A DNA stretch of 64,000 nucleotides from Coprinopsis marcescibilis (lineage: Eukaryota > Basidiomycota > Agaricomycetes > Agaricales > Psathyrellaceae). The stretch is taken from NCBI GenBank assembly GCA_004369085.1, contig ML210326.1, forward strand, positions 1-64,000, given 5' to 3'. The position numbers and the translations under genes were made by a program. The notes beneath the pieces are model-generated. The model ran no database searches. It was not told the DNA's origin and worked only from the letters and a program-made list of their open reading frames with translations. Position 1 is the stretch's first letter; each line of letters begins with the position of its first letter. Of this stretch, positions 1 through 10,028 are shown piece after piece.

Positions 1-1886
1 GGATGTGCCTAAATTTGGAAATCGGCCTGATGGCACGAAAACTCTGACTTGATTGACACACCACACCTGCATGTGAAACCTCCACTCTGAGAAAACTTAA
101 TATTCGTATTCTACAAAGCTCTAGCTTTCGAACGGTACCACACATGCTCTCTCATTCTGCGAATTCACTTTGGGAAATCGACGGTGTCCCATAACATGGT
201 CCGTCCCATTCGGTGATTGCCGACTGTACAATTGCCTTGCCTAGCGACGAATCATGGAGACTGATGTGAAGACCCTGGTGATATACATATGAATTTTGAA
301 ATAGCTTGGGGACCTTTGGGGACTCCGATCGCGCCAGACTGCACCGTGGCGCATTGTGCGATCTGTGCCTGTTTGCATGGCAGCACCAACACGTGCAGAA
401 ACGAAGTACATAGCTAATAAAATCAAACAGTTTGAAATGCGGCTACTTGAAAGCCCCGCAAGACGATGACCTGTAGGATGTATGCCCGAAGCTTTGCGAG
501 CCTGTCGGTCGAGTTAAGTAGAATCTGCCAGAGGTCCTTTCCATAGCTTTAGCTTCTGAGGCCTGGGAACAGCGCGCCCAGAGTCGCGGCCTCTATTTGG
601 CTGGAAAGCGTCCTAGTTGTGGGCCCCGGGCTAGCCAGTAAAGCATGCTTGCCGAGACAGAGAGCAGATGAATACTACAGCGAGAGCATTGCAGTTACCG
701 GGGGTGCCATGTAGCGCAGCCCAATGGCTCTCCAGGATCTGAGCGAGATATTCGGCGAGAGTGGCGATACCTGCTGGCGGCCAGATATCCAAAGGTTCAG
801 ACGTAACGTCAGCCAGGATGAGGTTTCTCCAGGCTTTTGCTTTTGAAGCCCATAGCCGACGGGGAAAAGGAATCATGAGGTTCGGGAATTTGGAACGGTC
901 CCAGACAAAGCCAAACACTCAGTGTAGATGGAAGAGAGCAGGGATGTCTGAGAATTGGAAGTCGAGGGGTCATAGCACAGCCTTAGGGAATACCGTCCCT
1001 CCAGTATTGGATGATTCGGAGGCCGTGCTGTGAAATGAGAACGACTGTGGCGTGATACCGTGATTATGGGGTGACGGGAGCGGGAGGATGGGGAAGGGGG
1101 AAACTGAGGGTATGTTAGTCTTTCGAAAGCACCTCACCAGAGTGTACTCGCCTCAGATATATACCTGACGTTGATATATGGGGTGCAACGCTATGCAACG
1201 TCAGCCAAAGGTTCTGGAACTGATGGACCATGTGAAAACTTGATGCAACATGGCAATTGTACCTCCTCGTAGTAGTACGGTAGTACTATACGTACCCACG
1301 CCTCGCCTGATAAGCGTCAAAGACGACTGGTAGGCCTGCCCCGTGGCCCATCTTCGTCGATGAACTAGTACACTTTGAGTATCGTGCTGAACTCGATATT
1401 TCCTGTCAAAGAAAAAGAATGTATCGCCGTGGTCCTATATTCAAACGGGTACCTTGCAATGTAACAACTTGAGAATGACATACCAATCACTCAAACGTCC
1501 TTCTTTCGAGTTAACAGGACATCCTTGAGAAATTTCACTGTCAATATGACTGCTAGACATCGATCTCATCGGAGTTCAGAGTGCGAAACTCTCCGGGTGC
1601 CATTGCTATGCCATCGCGTCCTTGCAAGGGATCGCTGCGGTAGACCCGCAGCCTTACGTTCGCTAAAAGAGTCAAAGTAGTTCAAAATGTTCGTTAAGAA
1701 AGTCTAAAGGGTTTTGTTAGTTGCATTCTTCATATCGAGAGATCGGCCTTACCGCTGATCATCGTGGTTCAGGCCAAAAAGCACAGCACGGACGCTGTCC
1801 AAATCTAGCGCCAAGCCATTTTCTGCTTGCTCCTGACTCTCATCAGGACCATCTGCTCGCTGTCGCCGGCGACGACGACGACAATT
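1..1886. other. Left-edge region without a secure gene
   Basis: No complete gene could be supported here. A minus-strand open stretch at about 631-918 reads like a coding exon (Trp- and Arg-rich, ending near a possible GT donor), but I found no matching neighbouring exons, start or family. The last 200 bases are presumably the promoter and 5' leader of the FHA-RING gene. Confidence 0.5.
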
Positions 1887-3468
1887 ATGGAGGCCCCCAT
1901 TGCCGACGAGCAACCCTCAAGGACCACAATACTCGGGTCCTTCTTGCGTGGAAGACCAAGAAACTCGTCTCAGTCACATATACATGTAAATCCGGACAAC
2001 CACAGGGAGCTTTCTCCATCACCACCACAACCACCATCGCCAAATCCTTTAACTGGACGACGGCGGAACAATATAGTACCAGGGTTAATGCAGCAGCCAA
2101 CATCTCACTCGAACAGTGGCACTGGAGGTCTCGGGTTTTCCAACATGTTGAGGCGACGCAGGTCAGCGGGCAACGTCGCAGCACCAACACCAGCACCTCC
2201 TGTCCCGATACCGGTCGCAAACTCGACTACGGCACCGGCTGCGACGCCCTCGAACGTCTCGGGGCCGTCGTCTAGGCCAGCTACAGCACCAAACGACAGC
2301 AACGCCCCCTCTCATCGTATCAGGCTCGTGCCCCACATTGACAATCGGCGCAACCTCCGCTTCGATGCTATCACCCGCGATATCAAGGAGGGCGATCCTG
2401 CTCTACGCATCGGCAGGTTTACAGATAGATCAGGGCTTGGTTTAGCCGCTGTGAACGCCCTCAACTCCAACAAGCTCGCCTTCAAATCGAAGGTGGTGTC
2501 GAGGGCCCATGCCGAGATATGGTGCGAGGGTGGGGGCAAGTTCCTTATCAAGGACACTAGATCCAGCTCTGGCACCTTCTTGAACCATATTCGCCTCTCC
2601 CCAGCGAATACGGAGTCCAAGCCGCACCCGATCAAGGATGGTGATATCCTGCAGCTGGGCGTTGACTATCAGGGAGGGACGGAGGATATCTACAAGAGTG
2701 TGAAGATCAGGATTGAACTGGGGAGGGAGTGGCAAGCGACTGCCAACGCGTTTAAGTGAGTGGATTGCAATTGGAAGGAAAGACTAGTGTTAATCGTTTC
2801 TTCCCAGCACGAACGCTATTAAAGCCCTAAAGGCACTGGCTGTACCCCTGGCACAGGCAGGCAAAGCAGGTCCGGGCGGAAAACATATCAAGACGCAGTT
2901 GGGTGACTGCTGCATCTGTCTTTTCCCTGTCACGATCCGTCAAGCTCTATTCATTACGCCTTGCTCGCACACCTTCCATTATAAATGTCTTCGTCCACTC
3001 CTCGAAAGTCATCACCCCGGTTTCGCGTGCCCGCTTTGCCGCACCTTTGCCGATCTGGAAGAGGACGTCGAGGTTGACCCTCAGGAGATGGACCTCGACT
3101 TGGACGATTCGCCTGTCGGGTCTGAGCTCGGGGATGAGAAGGGAGAAGACTCGGGCGTAGATATGAATGGGAACGAGCTGCAGCTACCCACGAGGGAGAC
3201 GGGTGCGGAGACAGAGGTGGAAGGCGAGGGGAGCAGCAACCTCAGAGTGCGCCGCGCTCCTGGTATTGTCACCAACAGGAGTAGCGCGGTGGGAACCAGC
3301 TCGCCATTCGAAGATGGAGCAGTGGCGGAAGCTATGGATCAGGACATTAATGACAGGGACATGAGCCCTGACCTGCCTGGTGGCCCTGGGAGGGAGATCG
3401 ATGCAGAGCTAGGTCTGTCATTGATGGAAGACGTTGACGGGACAGTGGGCGGGAAACGGAAACGATGA
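1887..3468 (+). CDS. dma1: FHA-RING E3 ubiquitin ligase, Dma1/Chf type
   Basis: Two exons, 1887-2755 and 2808-3468 (509 aa), joined by a 52-nt GT-AG intron. After a Ser/Pro-rich disordered start there is an FHA domain at about residues 150-275, with the phosphothreonine-binding pattern GRFTDR, SRAHAEI and SSSGTFLN. A RING-H2 finger follows at about 325-370 (C-x2-C, CxH-x2-H-x2-C, C-x2-C), then an acidic tail ending in GGKRKR. This FHA-then-RING order is the hallmark of fungal Dma1/Dma2, ligases that read phosphorylated partners and restrain septation and mitotic exit when the spindle is faulty; that role is known for the family and inferred here. An in-frame ATG at 1827 would add 20 residues. 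I prefer 1887 because the extension looks like leader sequence. Confidence 0.9.
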
Positions 3469-3834
3469 TGAGCGACGATTGGTTACCTTTACGCATGTTG
3501 CTATTCAATGTATTTATTCAGGTTTCAGATTCAGAGTCCCGGGACATCGTTTGGAGATTTTATAACACGATTAATTGTACGGTTTACATCCTTCTTTGCT
3601 TTCGGCTCGCCCTCCTGGCGTTGTTCACGTTGTTGTACATCATTCCTTCTTCACCTCTATTCCCTCACCTCTCTCCTCGCCAAAGGGCAATATCGATGTA
3701 CACCATTCCAGCCATTTATAAATATAAACAGACTGGACTGTCTCTTCTTGTGTGTTTCTATCAAAAAGGTTTATGCAGGACCTGCTTTGTATCTCCGCTT
3801 CACGGGGGCCGGGGCCTCAAGTTTACCGGGTCGC
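3469..3834. other. Intergenic: 3' flank of the FHA-RING gene
   Basis: Pyrimidine-rich sequence following the stop codon. The open frames here have no family resemblance and I read them as chance. The duplicated inhibitor unit begins near 3835. Confidence 0.5.
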
Positions 3835-4135
3835 AGATCCTCAAGACAAGAATAAGGCTAACCGCAATGTTCGTTGCCTTGAGCTGCATATTAATTCCCG
3901 CTGTTTCTTGGAAGGTCTTGTGCCTTCTTGAGCTCCCGCGTATTAAATTTCTGCTGTCTGCTGGACTTGTACACCGTCGTCGTTTTTGTGATGAGTGATC
4001 AGAAGAATAATCTAGAAGAATGCTTTACTCGCGCCCAAGGACTCGGAAATTTCTGTCGCCATTGTGACTAACTTGCATCGCTCACCTGCTCAAAGTGACG
4101 CCGTCTTCTCAGTCTCACATAATGCTTCCTGGACG

Positions 4136-4142
4136 TATATAA
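4136..4142 (+). promoter_or_regulatory. TATA box of inhibitor gene A
   Basis: TATATAA about 94 nt before the ATG, just after the conserved CTTCCTGGAC block. The other two array members carry a TATA-like element at the same place. Confidence 0.65.
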
Positions 4143-4235
4143 GCTGCATGGTCTTGCAGTGACTTTCGACAACCAACACAACCAGCTCCCGTCTTCTCTC
4201 CAGCCGTTCCACTTTCCATCTTTTCATTAACAAAC

Positions 4236-4844
4236 ATGACTTTGCCCACTGGCCACTACTATATCCGCTCCATCGCTCAAACCCCCCATTACCGCGTTGG
4301 GAGGTTCATTGTAGAAGACCGGTCCCTCCTCCCTAAGAAAATCGTAAACGGAGTGGTGGGCCAGATTCCACACGCAGTAAGTACTCCTTGATTCAACACC
4401 TGGTAGTGTAGGTTCACTGACCTCGTGCCTTTTTCAGTGGCTCGTAGAGAAGAGAGATAACGAGTATGTGCTCAGAAACGCTGGTGCGAGAGTAGGAGTG
4501 TTGGAAGGAAAGCTCTTTGCATTCTTGATCAACGAGCCGGACCAGTTTTGGCGCTTGTTGCCCTTCGATAAGGACTCCTTCAGGTAAGGCAGGCTGCAGC
4601 TGGGTAGAACATCCTTTCGGCGGTGTAGCTAACGGCCGTGCCGTGCATAGGATCGTGAATGCTGCTGACGAGACCTTCGGATGGGTTCTTAATGAAGGGG
4701 ATCAGGAACAGGTGTGTTAAAGTTGGGAATCGTCTAGGCACCATCGGAGTAGCTGATGAACCTCTTTGTGTGTAGGTCGAAGTCAAGAAAGTGGACGGCA
4801 AGAACCCCAAAGAACTATGGACCTTCTCACCTTTGGAAGACTAG
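4236..4844 (+). CDS. Serine protease inhibitor, cospin/I66 beta-trefoil family (copy A)
   Basis: Four exons: 4236-4376, 4438-4583, 4651-4711 and 4776-4844 (138 aa, phases 0/2/0). The protein opens with the family's LPTGHYYIRS start and contains VGRFIVEDRSLLPK, GKLFAFLINEPDQFW and an ELWTFSP end, the layout of mushroom cospin-like inhibitors. That family has a beta-trefoil fold and blocks serine proteases, and is thought to defend the fruiting body against animals. There is no signal peptide, so it is probably cytosolic. It heads a head-to-tail array with genes at 6072 and 7845. Family membership rests on recognised motifs; protease specificity cannot be read from the sequence. Confidence 0.85.
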
Positions 4845-6071
4845 ACCATTGGGGCTAATAGATCTCTGTGCACTTTTGAAATTGAAAGTTTGAAAGTCCA
4901 AAGCGACTTGTGTAGATTAATAGCGGACCCCGAATGAATCACGTATCTGAAAGTTGAACCATCCTATTGTTCTTTGTGTCGTAGAAGACCTGAGCCCTAA
5001 GGCGATCTGCAATTAAGGGAATGAGCGCTGAGCCCTGGAGACTCAGGAGGCTTCACAGAGATAGACTTTCTAGCGCATGGCTATGTTGCAACAAGGCAAA
5101 AGATCTAAAATAGTGTCATTACGGTCCGTGCATCCGGGACCGCATTGATGGCAAAAGATTGACTGCTTGCCTTGTAAGTTGTAAGTATGGAAAGAGTTGA
5201 GCCAATATTAGATAAGTTACGGATAGTCATCAGTATAAATGAAGCACATAGTAGACGTCAGTCGATGGCGATTGACTTCCAGGGCAATAACAAATCACTC
5301 ACCCATGGTTCTTTCACGAATCACACCCTGTGACCCGTTATCAGCACAGAACCCTACACGATGACCTACGCCTGTTGAAACGGCCACATCTTGTGCTGGA
5401 GTGGCTTGTCAGGTTCTATGTCCCTCAGGGAGCGCTTGCCGTACCAGATGGATAGCACAGTTCGCCGGCGATATGATGCGCGCGCCAAGGATTCTGCGTC
5501 TGCATGAAATTCAGAACCCGTGTATGTACGGGCAGAGCTGTGGCGTCCTGTGTCGAACTCGAGTCTCGGGAAAGACGATGCGAAATCTTGAAACCAAAAA
5601 CCAAACCATACGTTGCTCCGAGGCCATTTTCCGACTCGCAGGATCCTCTTGAAGACAAGGAAGACGGTGACAAGGCTAGTCGGAATATTCGTTACCTTAA
5701 GCTGCATATTAAATTCCTGCTGTCTCTTGGCAGGCCTTGTGCCTTCTCGAGCTCCCGGGTATTTAATTTCTGCTATCTGCTGGACGTATGCACTGTCGCC
5801 ATTTCTGTGATGAGTGATCAGAAGAACAATATTGAAGACTTTACTCGCGCCCAAGGACTCGGAAATTTCTGTCGCCATTGTGACAAACTTGCATCGCTCA
5901 CCTGCTCAAAGTGACGCCGCCTTCTCAGTGTCACATGAAGCTTCCTGGACATATAAAAGCTGCATGGCTTCGCAGTGACTTTCTACAACCAACCCAAGCA
6001 ACTCCCGTCTTCTCTCCTTGTCCTTGACCAAACAACCTTCCCACTTACAACTCCTCAATTTATCCACAAAA
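4845..6071. other. Gap between inhibitor genes A and B
   Basis: Holds the 3' flank of copy A (to about 5640) and the duplicated promoter segment of copy B (5641-6071). Open frames at 5366-5914 on both strands overlap these repeated non-coding blocks and are not conserved as reading frames between units, so I read them as chance. Confidence 0.65.
5952..5958 (+). promoter_or_regulatory. TATA box of inhibitor gene B
   Basis: TATAAAA about 114 nt before the ATG, in the same duplicated CTTCCTGGAC context as the TATA box of copy A. Confidence 0.65.
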
Positions 6072-6688
6072 ATGTCCTTTCCCACCGGCCATTACTTCAT
6101 CCGCTCCGTTACTCAGAGCCCTGACAACGCCATAGGGAGGTATGTGGCGGAAGACCGGTCCCTCAACCCAAAACAAATCGTGAACGGAGTGGTGGAGTCG
6201 GAGGTGCAAGAAGAAGTAAGCACTCCCACCTTGGTTTAACACTGGTAGCATAGGCCCATTGATCTCGCGCCTTCTTCAGTGGATCATAGAGAATGCCGGA
6301 CCCAGTGGTTATGCCTTGAGAAACGCTGGTGCGAGAGTAGGAGCCTTGGAAGGAAAGCTCTTTGCCTTCTTGATCGACGATCCGAGACAGTTTTGGCGGA
6401 TTGTGCCCTTCGGCGACAAATCCTACAGGTCAGGCCAGCTGGGCTAGGACATCCTCTCGGCGTGTTAGCTAACCGACATGTCGTGGATAGGATCTTGAAT
6501 GCTTCTGACGAGACCTCCGGATGGGTTTTTAAGCAAGGGGAACTGGAACAGGTGCGTTGGGCTTCTTTCAGGCCGTCGGGATACGAGTATACTTGACTGA
6601 ACCTCGTTATTTGCAGGTCGAAGTAAAGAAATTGGACCAATCGGGCGGTGAAAAAGAACTATGGGTCATCACGTCCGCGGAGCGCTAG
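6072..6688 (+). CDS. Serine protease inhibitor, cospin/I66 family (copy B)
   Basis: Four exons: 6072-6215, 6280-6428, 6491-6551 and 6617-6688 (141 aa). Intron positions and phases are the same as in copy A, and the protein shares FPTGHYFIRS, VEDRS-like, GKLFAFLIDDPRQFW and GWVFKQG motifs. It differs mainly in the loop after exon 1 (Glu-rich instead of Pro/His) and at the C-terminal end. All splice sites are canonical GT-AG. It arose by duplication of a whole unit including promoter and 3' flank, so it is probably expressed like copy A. Sequence difference in the exposed loops, where beta-trefoil inhibitors bind their targets, could mean altered specificity; that is inference. Confidence 0.84.
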
Positions 6689-7241
6689 ATCAAGTGTGCA
6701 ATGAAACTGAAAGTTTTGAAAGTCCAGAGAAACTTGCTGTGTAGATTAATATTGGGACCCAAATGAATACACCCCTGATTGAAGCGTTGTTTTTTAGTCC
6801 GAGTCGCAGAGGACCTGGGCCCTGAGGCGGTGTGTAGTCTGGTCTGGGGGACGAGCCCTGCCAAAGACTCAGAGGCTTCAGAGGTAGACTTTCCAGTCGC
6901 ACGGCTGTTCATCATGGTTCGTACATCCGCATTGATTGCAGAATATTGACTGCTTGTCTGCATGAAAAGAGTTGAGGCGATATTCGATAGCCATAAAGGA
7001 GGTACTACCGTACATAGCACTGGTCATTCGATGCCGAGTTAACATCGGCAACGTGTCGCCAGATGGATAACGCAGCAGCGCGGGCGGTGTTCGGATGTAG
7101 TGGGTATGCACAAACGACCGAGTGTTCGGAAGACATTCCAAGTTAGCGCTCAAGAATCCTGTGTTCGGAAGAAAGTGAGGGCAAACTTGAAGCTGTGGTG
7201 ACCCGTGTCGAACTGACCTCCAGCATGTTTCAGGTTTTCCA
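6689..7241. other. 3' flank of inhibitor B
   Basis: Duplicated downstream segment, recognisable by a GAAAGT-rich block right after the stop codon and a block around GACCTGGGCCCTGAGGCGGT near 6810. Nothing else is seen. Confidence 0.6.
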
Positions 7242-7480
7242 TGGATCATAGGAAAGAATGGAATTGATTATGCCGTGGGTAGGAGTGTGGGATGGAAAAC
7301 TATTTGCGTCCTTGATCAACGAGCCGGATCAGTTTTGGCCCATTGTGCACTTTGATGACCAATCGGTCCAGGTAAGGCAAGGCTGAAGTTCAATGCAGCT
7401 GGGTACCTTTTGACGTTTTCGCTAACCGCCATGCCCGGGTTCCTTTTCGCAGGATCGTCGAGGCGGGCAAGTCGGACGAT
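7242..7480 (+). pseudogene. Relic of a further I66 inhibitor gene
   Basis: The sequence from 7242 to 7371 matches exon 2 of the array genes. It starts with TGGATCATAG and keeps the block encoding the GKLFA..NEPDQFW region plus the following GTAAGG donor. A small deletion near 7265-7290 removes the LRNAGAR-like part and throws the frame. After the donor, intron-2-like sequence runs on to an acceptor and about 20 nt of exon 3 (GGATCGT...) before similarity stops. Exon 1 and the end of the gene are missing. It sits between units B and C, so it is best explained as a collapsed fourth copy. Confidence 0.75.
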
Positions 7481-7726
7481 GCTTGGAATTTACATTGTCT
7501 CTTGCAAGACTAACGCACCGTCGTCATTTATGCGTAAGCAGAAGAGTGCTTTACTCGGGTTCAAAGATACTCGGAATGCTCTGGACCCCACATTACAAAC
7601 TTGCAGGGGTTGTCCTCTCCAAAAATTGATTCTCATCTGCTGGACCTCAATACCCGAGGGAGGATATTACCAATGTGACGCAGTTGACCTCCATTCTTCT
7701 CAGTATCACATGTAGCTTCCTGGACA

Positions 7727-7733
7727 TATTTAA
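7727..7733 (+). promoter_or_regulatory. TATA-like box of inhibitor gene C
   Basis: TATTTAA about 112 nt before the ATG, after CTTCCTGGACA. It is weaker than the boxes of copies A and B. Confidence 0.5.
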
Positions 7734-7844
7734 GCTCTATGGATCTTGCTCCAACTAACACAAGCAACGGTAGTCTTCTTTCCTTGACCAGAAATCTTTT
7801 CCACTTACCACTCATCCATTTTTGCAACCACTCGATCAACAAAG

Positions 7845-8449
7845 ATGTCCTTACCCACTGGCCGCTACTTTATCCGCTCTGTCGCTCAACGCCCCGGTAA
7901 TCGCGTAGGGAGGTTCGTGACAGAAGACCGGTCTCTCCTCCCTAAAAGAATCGTGAACGCAGCGGACGACGATGTGCCACACCCAGTAAGAACTCCCACT
8001 TTGATTTAACACCTGGTAGTATAGGTCCACTGAAATTATGGCTTGTCCAGTGGGTCGTAGAGAAACAAGGAACCGACTATACCTTCAGCAACAATGGTGC
8101 GAGGGTAGGAGTTTCGGATGGAAAGCTCTTTGCGTTCTTGGTCGACGAGCCAAATCAGCTTTGGCGCGTTGAGCCCGTCGATGGTGAAGCCTTTAGGTAA
8201 GGTCGATTGTAGCTGGGTAGAGTATCCTTTCGGCGTTTTAAACTAACCATGACGTGTATAGGATTGTGAATGCTGCTGAAGAAACGTCCGGATGGGTTCT
8301 TGATGAAGGGGACAAAGCACAGGTGTGTTGGGAATCGTGCAGGCACCGTCGGAATACCTGCTGAACCTCATTATGTGCGGGTTAAAGTCAAGAAACTGGG
8401 CGAGTCGGACCGTGCCAAAGAGCTCTGGGTCTTTTCGCCCGCGCAGTAG
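7845..8449 (+). CDS. Serine protease inhibitor, cospin/I66 family (copy C), damaged last splice site
   Basis: Exons 7845-7985, 8051-8196 and 8262-8322, with the last exon expected at 8381-8449. The product would have about 138 aa, with LPTGRYFIRS, VGRFVTEDRSLLPK and GKLFAFLVDEPNQLW. The last intron lacks its AG: copies A and B end in GTAG and GCAG before the exon, but here the same place reads GCGG. The next downstream AG in a usable frame (8391-8392) would remove four residues and give about 134 aa. The AG at 8386-8387 would shift the frame. The gene may therefore still make a slightly shorter protein, or may be on its way to becoming a pseudogene. All other features match copies A and B. 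Confidence 0.75.
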
Positions 8450-10028
8450 ATCATCGTAGCTATATCGCTGTCCACTGCGAAATTGAAAGTTTTTAAAGTC
8501 CAAAGTGACTTGCTGTGTATATTGATAGTGGCCCTCGAATGAATGTATCGAAGCGTTCTTTTGTTACCTATGTCGTAAAAGACCTGGGCCTCGAGGCGGT
8601 CTGCAGTCTGGAAGATGAGCTCTGAAGGCCTAAGAGGCATCAGAGTTAGACTTTTTAGTCACTCGGCTATATTGCAACGCAAGGCAAAACGCCCAAAATA
8701 GTGTCATTAAGGTCCGTGCATCCGCATTGATTGCAAAAGATTGATTACTTGCCTTGTATGAAAAGAGCTGAGCCAATGCTTAAAAGGAATAAGGTAGCAT
8801 AAGTAGTAGACGTCAGTCGATGCCGAGTTGACATCCGAGGCAAGGGGTAGCGCGCCGGCGTATGTATGATGTATACGAACGACTGTGGGCGCGAAGACAT
8901 TTCCAAGAATCCTGTGTCCGCAGGAAATGGAAATGCAGAAATCCGTGTATGTGGGGGCAAAGCTGTGGCAACCTGTGTCGAACTCGAGTCTCGGCGATAC
9001 GAAATCTTGAAACCTAAAGTTGCCTTGGGTACGTGTAAGACTTGGAATCTCTTTGTAACAGTAGGGTGTTTATTCACAATCCCTGCCGAGCGGAGGGCGA
9101 CGTAGGACGGCCAGGTTTATGCGCACTTGCGCTCAAGTGCTGACTGATGTGGCTTATATACCTCGTCGCACACATGGCATTCCGAGCAAAGAGAGATTAA
9201 CAATATTTTTCAAAGGTAACCACTTACGAAAACCAGCACGAAAATGCTTGTGAAACCCATAAAACGCCATCAGTGAGCGGGAAACCCGAGCTTTTGGCGA
9301 TATTTGCTGTGAGTTTAGAGAGTCGCAGCTGCCGCAGCACTTATGTACATATCAAGTTGCCGCAGAGTCGATATCTACCCGGGCGCTTTTCCCCGGATTG
9401 TGTTTGGAGTCGATATCTTCCAGAACACCTGTATTTGTGTGCTTCTTGGAGAGAGCATTCCGTTGTGGGCGCATTGGGACCCCTTATTCTGCTTCCCATA
9501 TCAAGATGTTGAGGGGAAAGAAGATCAATACGCTCAGGTGGCAGCCAACAAAAGCTTGGGCTTCACAGCCCCTTAAAATATGTTTGGACGCCGATTGAGA
9601 CTCCGAATATATTAAGTATGTATGGTAGCACATTCATGAATAATTCACACATAAGAGGTGTAAAAGTTTTAAAAAACCTCTACGTGCACCCTCAGAGTGC
9701 TTAGTAGCCATAAGACCTTGAAAATGGGAATCTCAGAAGCAAGAGCAGACATAGGAGACTCACACCTGACAAGGCTGGTTCAAACTCCTATGTGGATCAC
9801 CCCATCAGGCGGAAATATTTACATGGGCGGTGTTGGCCGAAAAGGCAATGCTGGGCAAGGTTACAGCAGGTCGTTTCAAGGCCAGAGAATCTCTTGAACG
9901 TCAACATCGTCGACACCGTCCACAGCGTCCTCCAGGACACCCCGATATCGTCCGACACCGTGCTGGACAACGGTTAACTCTCTATACCTTGGATACCCTA
10001 CGTTTCTGGAATACGTGGTCGCCACCAC
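8450..10028. other. Gap between inhibitor C and the P4-ATPase
   Basis: The first 580 nt are the 3' flank of unit C. From about 9030 to 10028 I see no gene; open frames at 9273-9600 and 9697-10093 lack any family resemblance. The last part, immediately before 10029, is the presumed promoter and leader of the flippase gene. Confidence 0.55.

Larger units (their letters stand above)
3835..5640 (+). repeat. Tandem inhibitor unit A (promoter + gene + 3' flank)
   Basis: First of three diverged direct repeats of about 1.5-1.8 kb. The upstream part (3835-4235) aligns with 5641-6071 and more weakly with 7498-7844. Shared blocks include ATGAGTGATCAGAAGAA, the GCCCAAGGACTCGGAAATTT block and the CTTCCTGGAC block just before the TATA box. 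The 3' flank, which begins with a GAAAGT-rich block after the stop codon and ends around GTGTCGAACTCGAGTCTCGG, recurs near 5555 and 8975. Confidence 0.8.
5641..7225 (+). repeat. Tandem inhibitor unit B
   Basis: Second direct-repeat unit. The junction with unit A lies near 5641: the sequence from 5641 realigns with 3835 (CTGCATATTAA, TCTGCTGGAC and GTGATGAGTGATCAGAAGAA are shared). It ends near 7200-7225, with CCGTGTCGAACT matching the end of unit A. Confidence 0.75.
7498..9030 (+). repeat. Tandem inhibitor unit C
   Basis: Third unit, more diverged in its promoter part (7498-7844, partly deleted) and clearly alignable again from the TATA region through the gene to about 9030, where CTGTGTCGAACTCGAGTCTC repeats the end of unit A. 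Confidence 0.7.

Noticed and set aside
5366..5914. Frames of 136-170 codons on both strands between inhibitor genes
   Set aside because: They overlap duplicated non-coding flanks and are not kept open in the other repeat units.
9273..9600. Overlapping plus-strand frames before the flippase gene
   Set aside because: Three frames are open over the same bases, with no family features and no splice partners.
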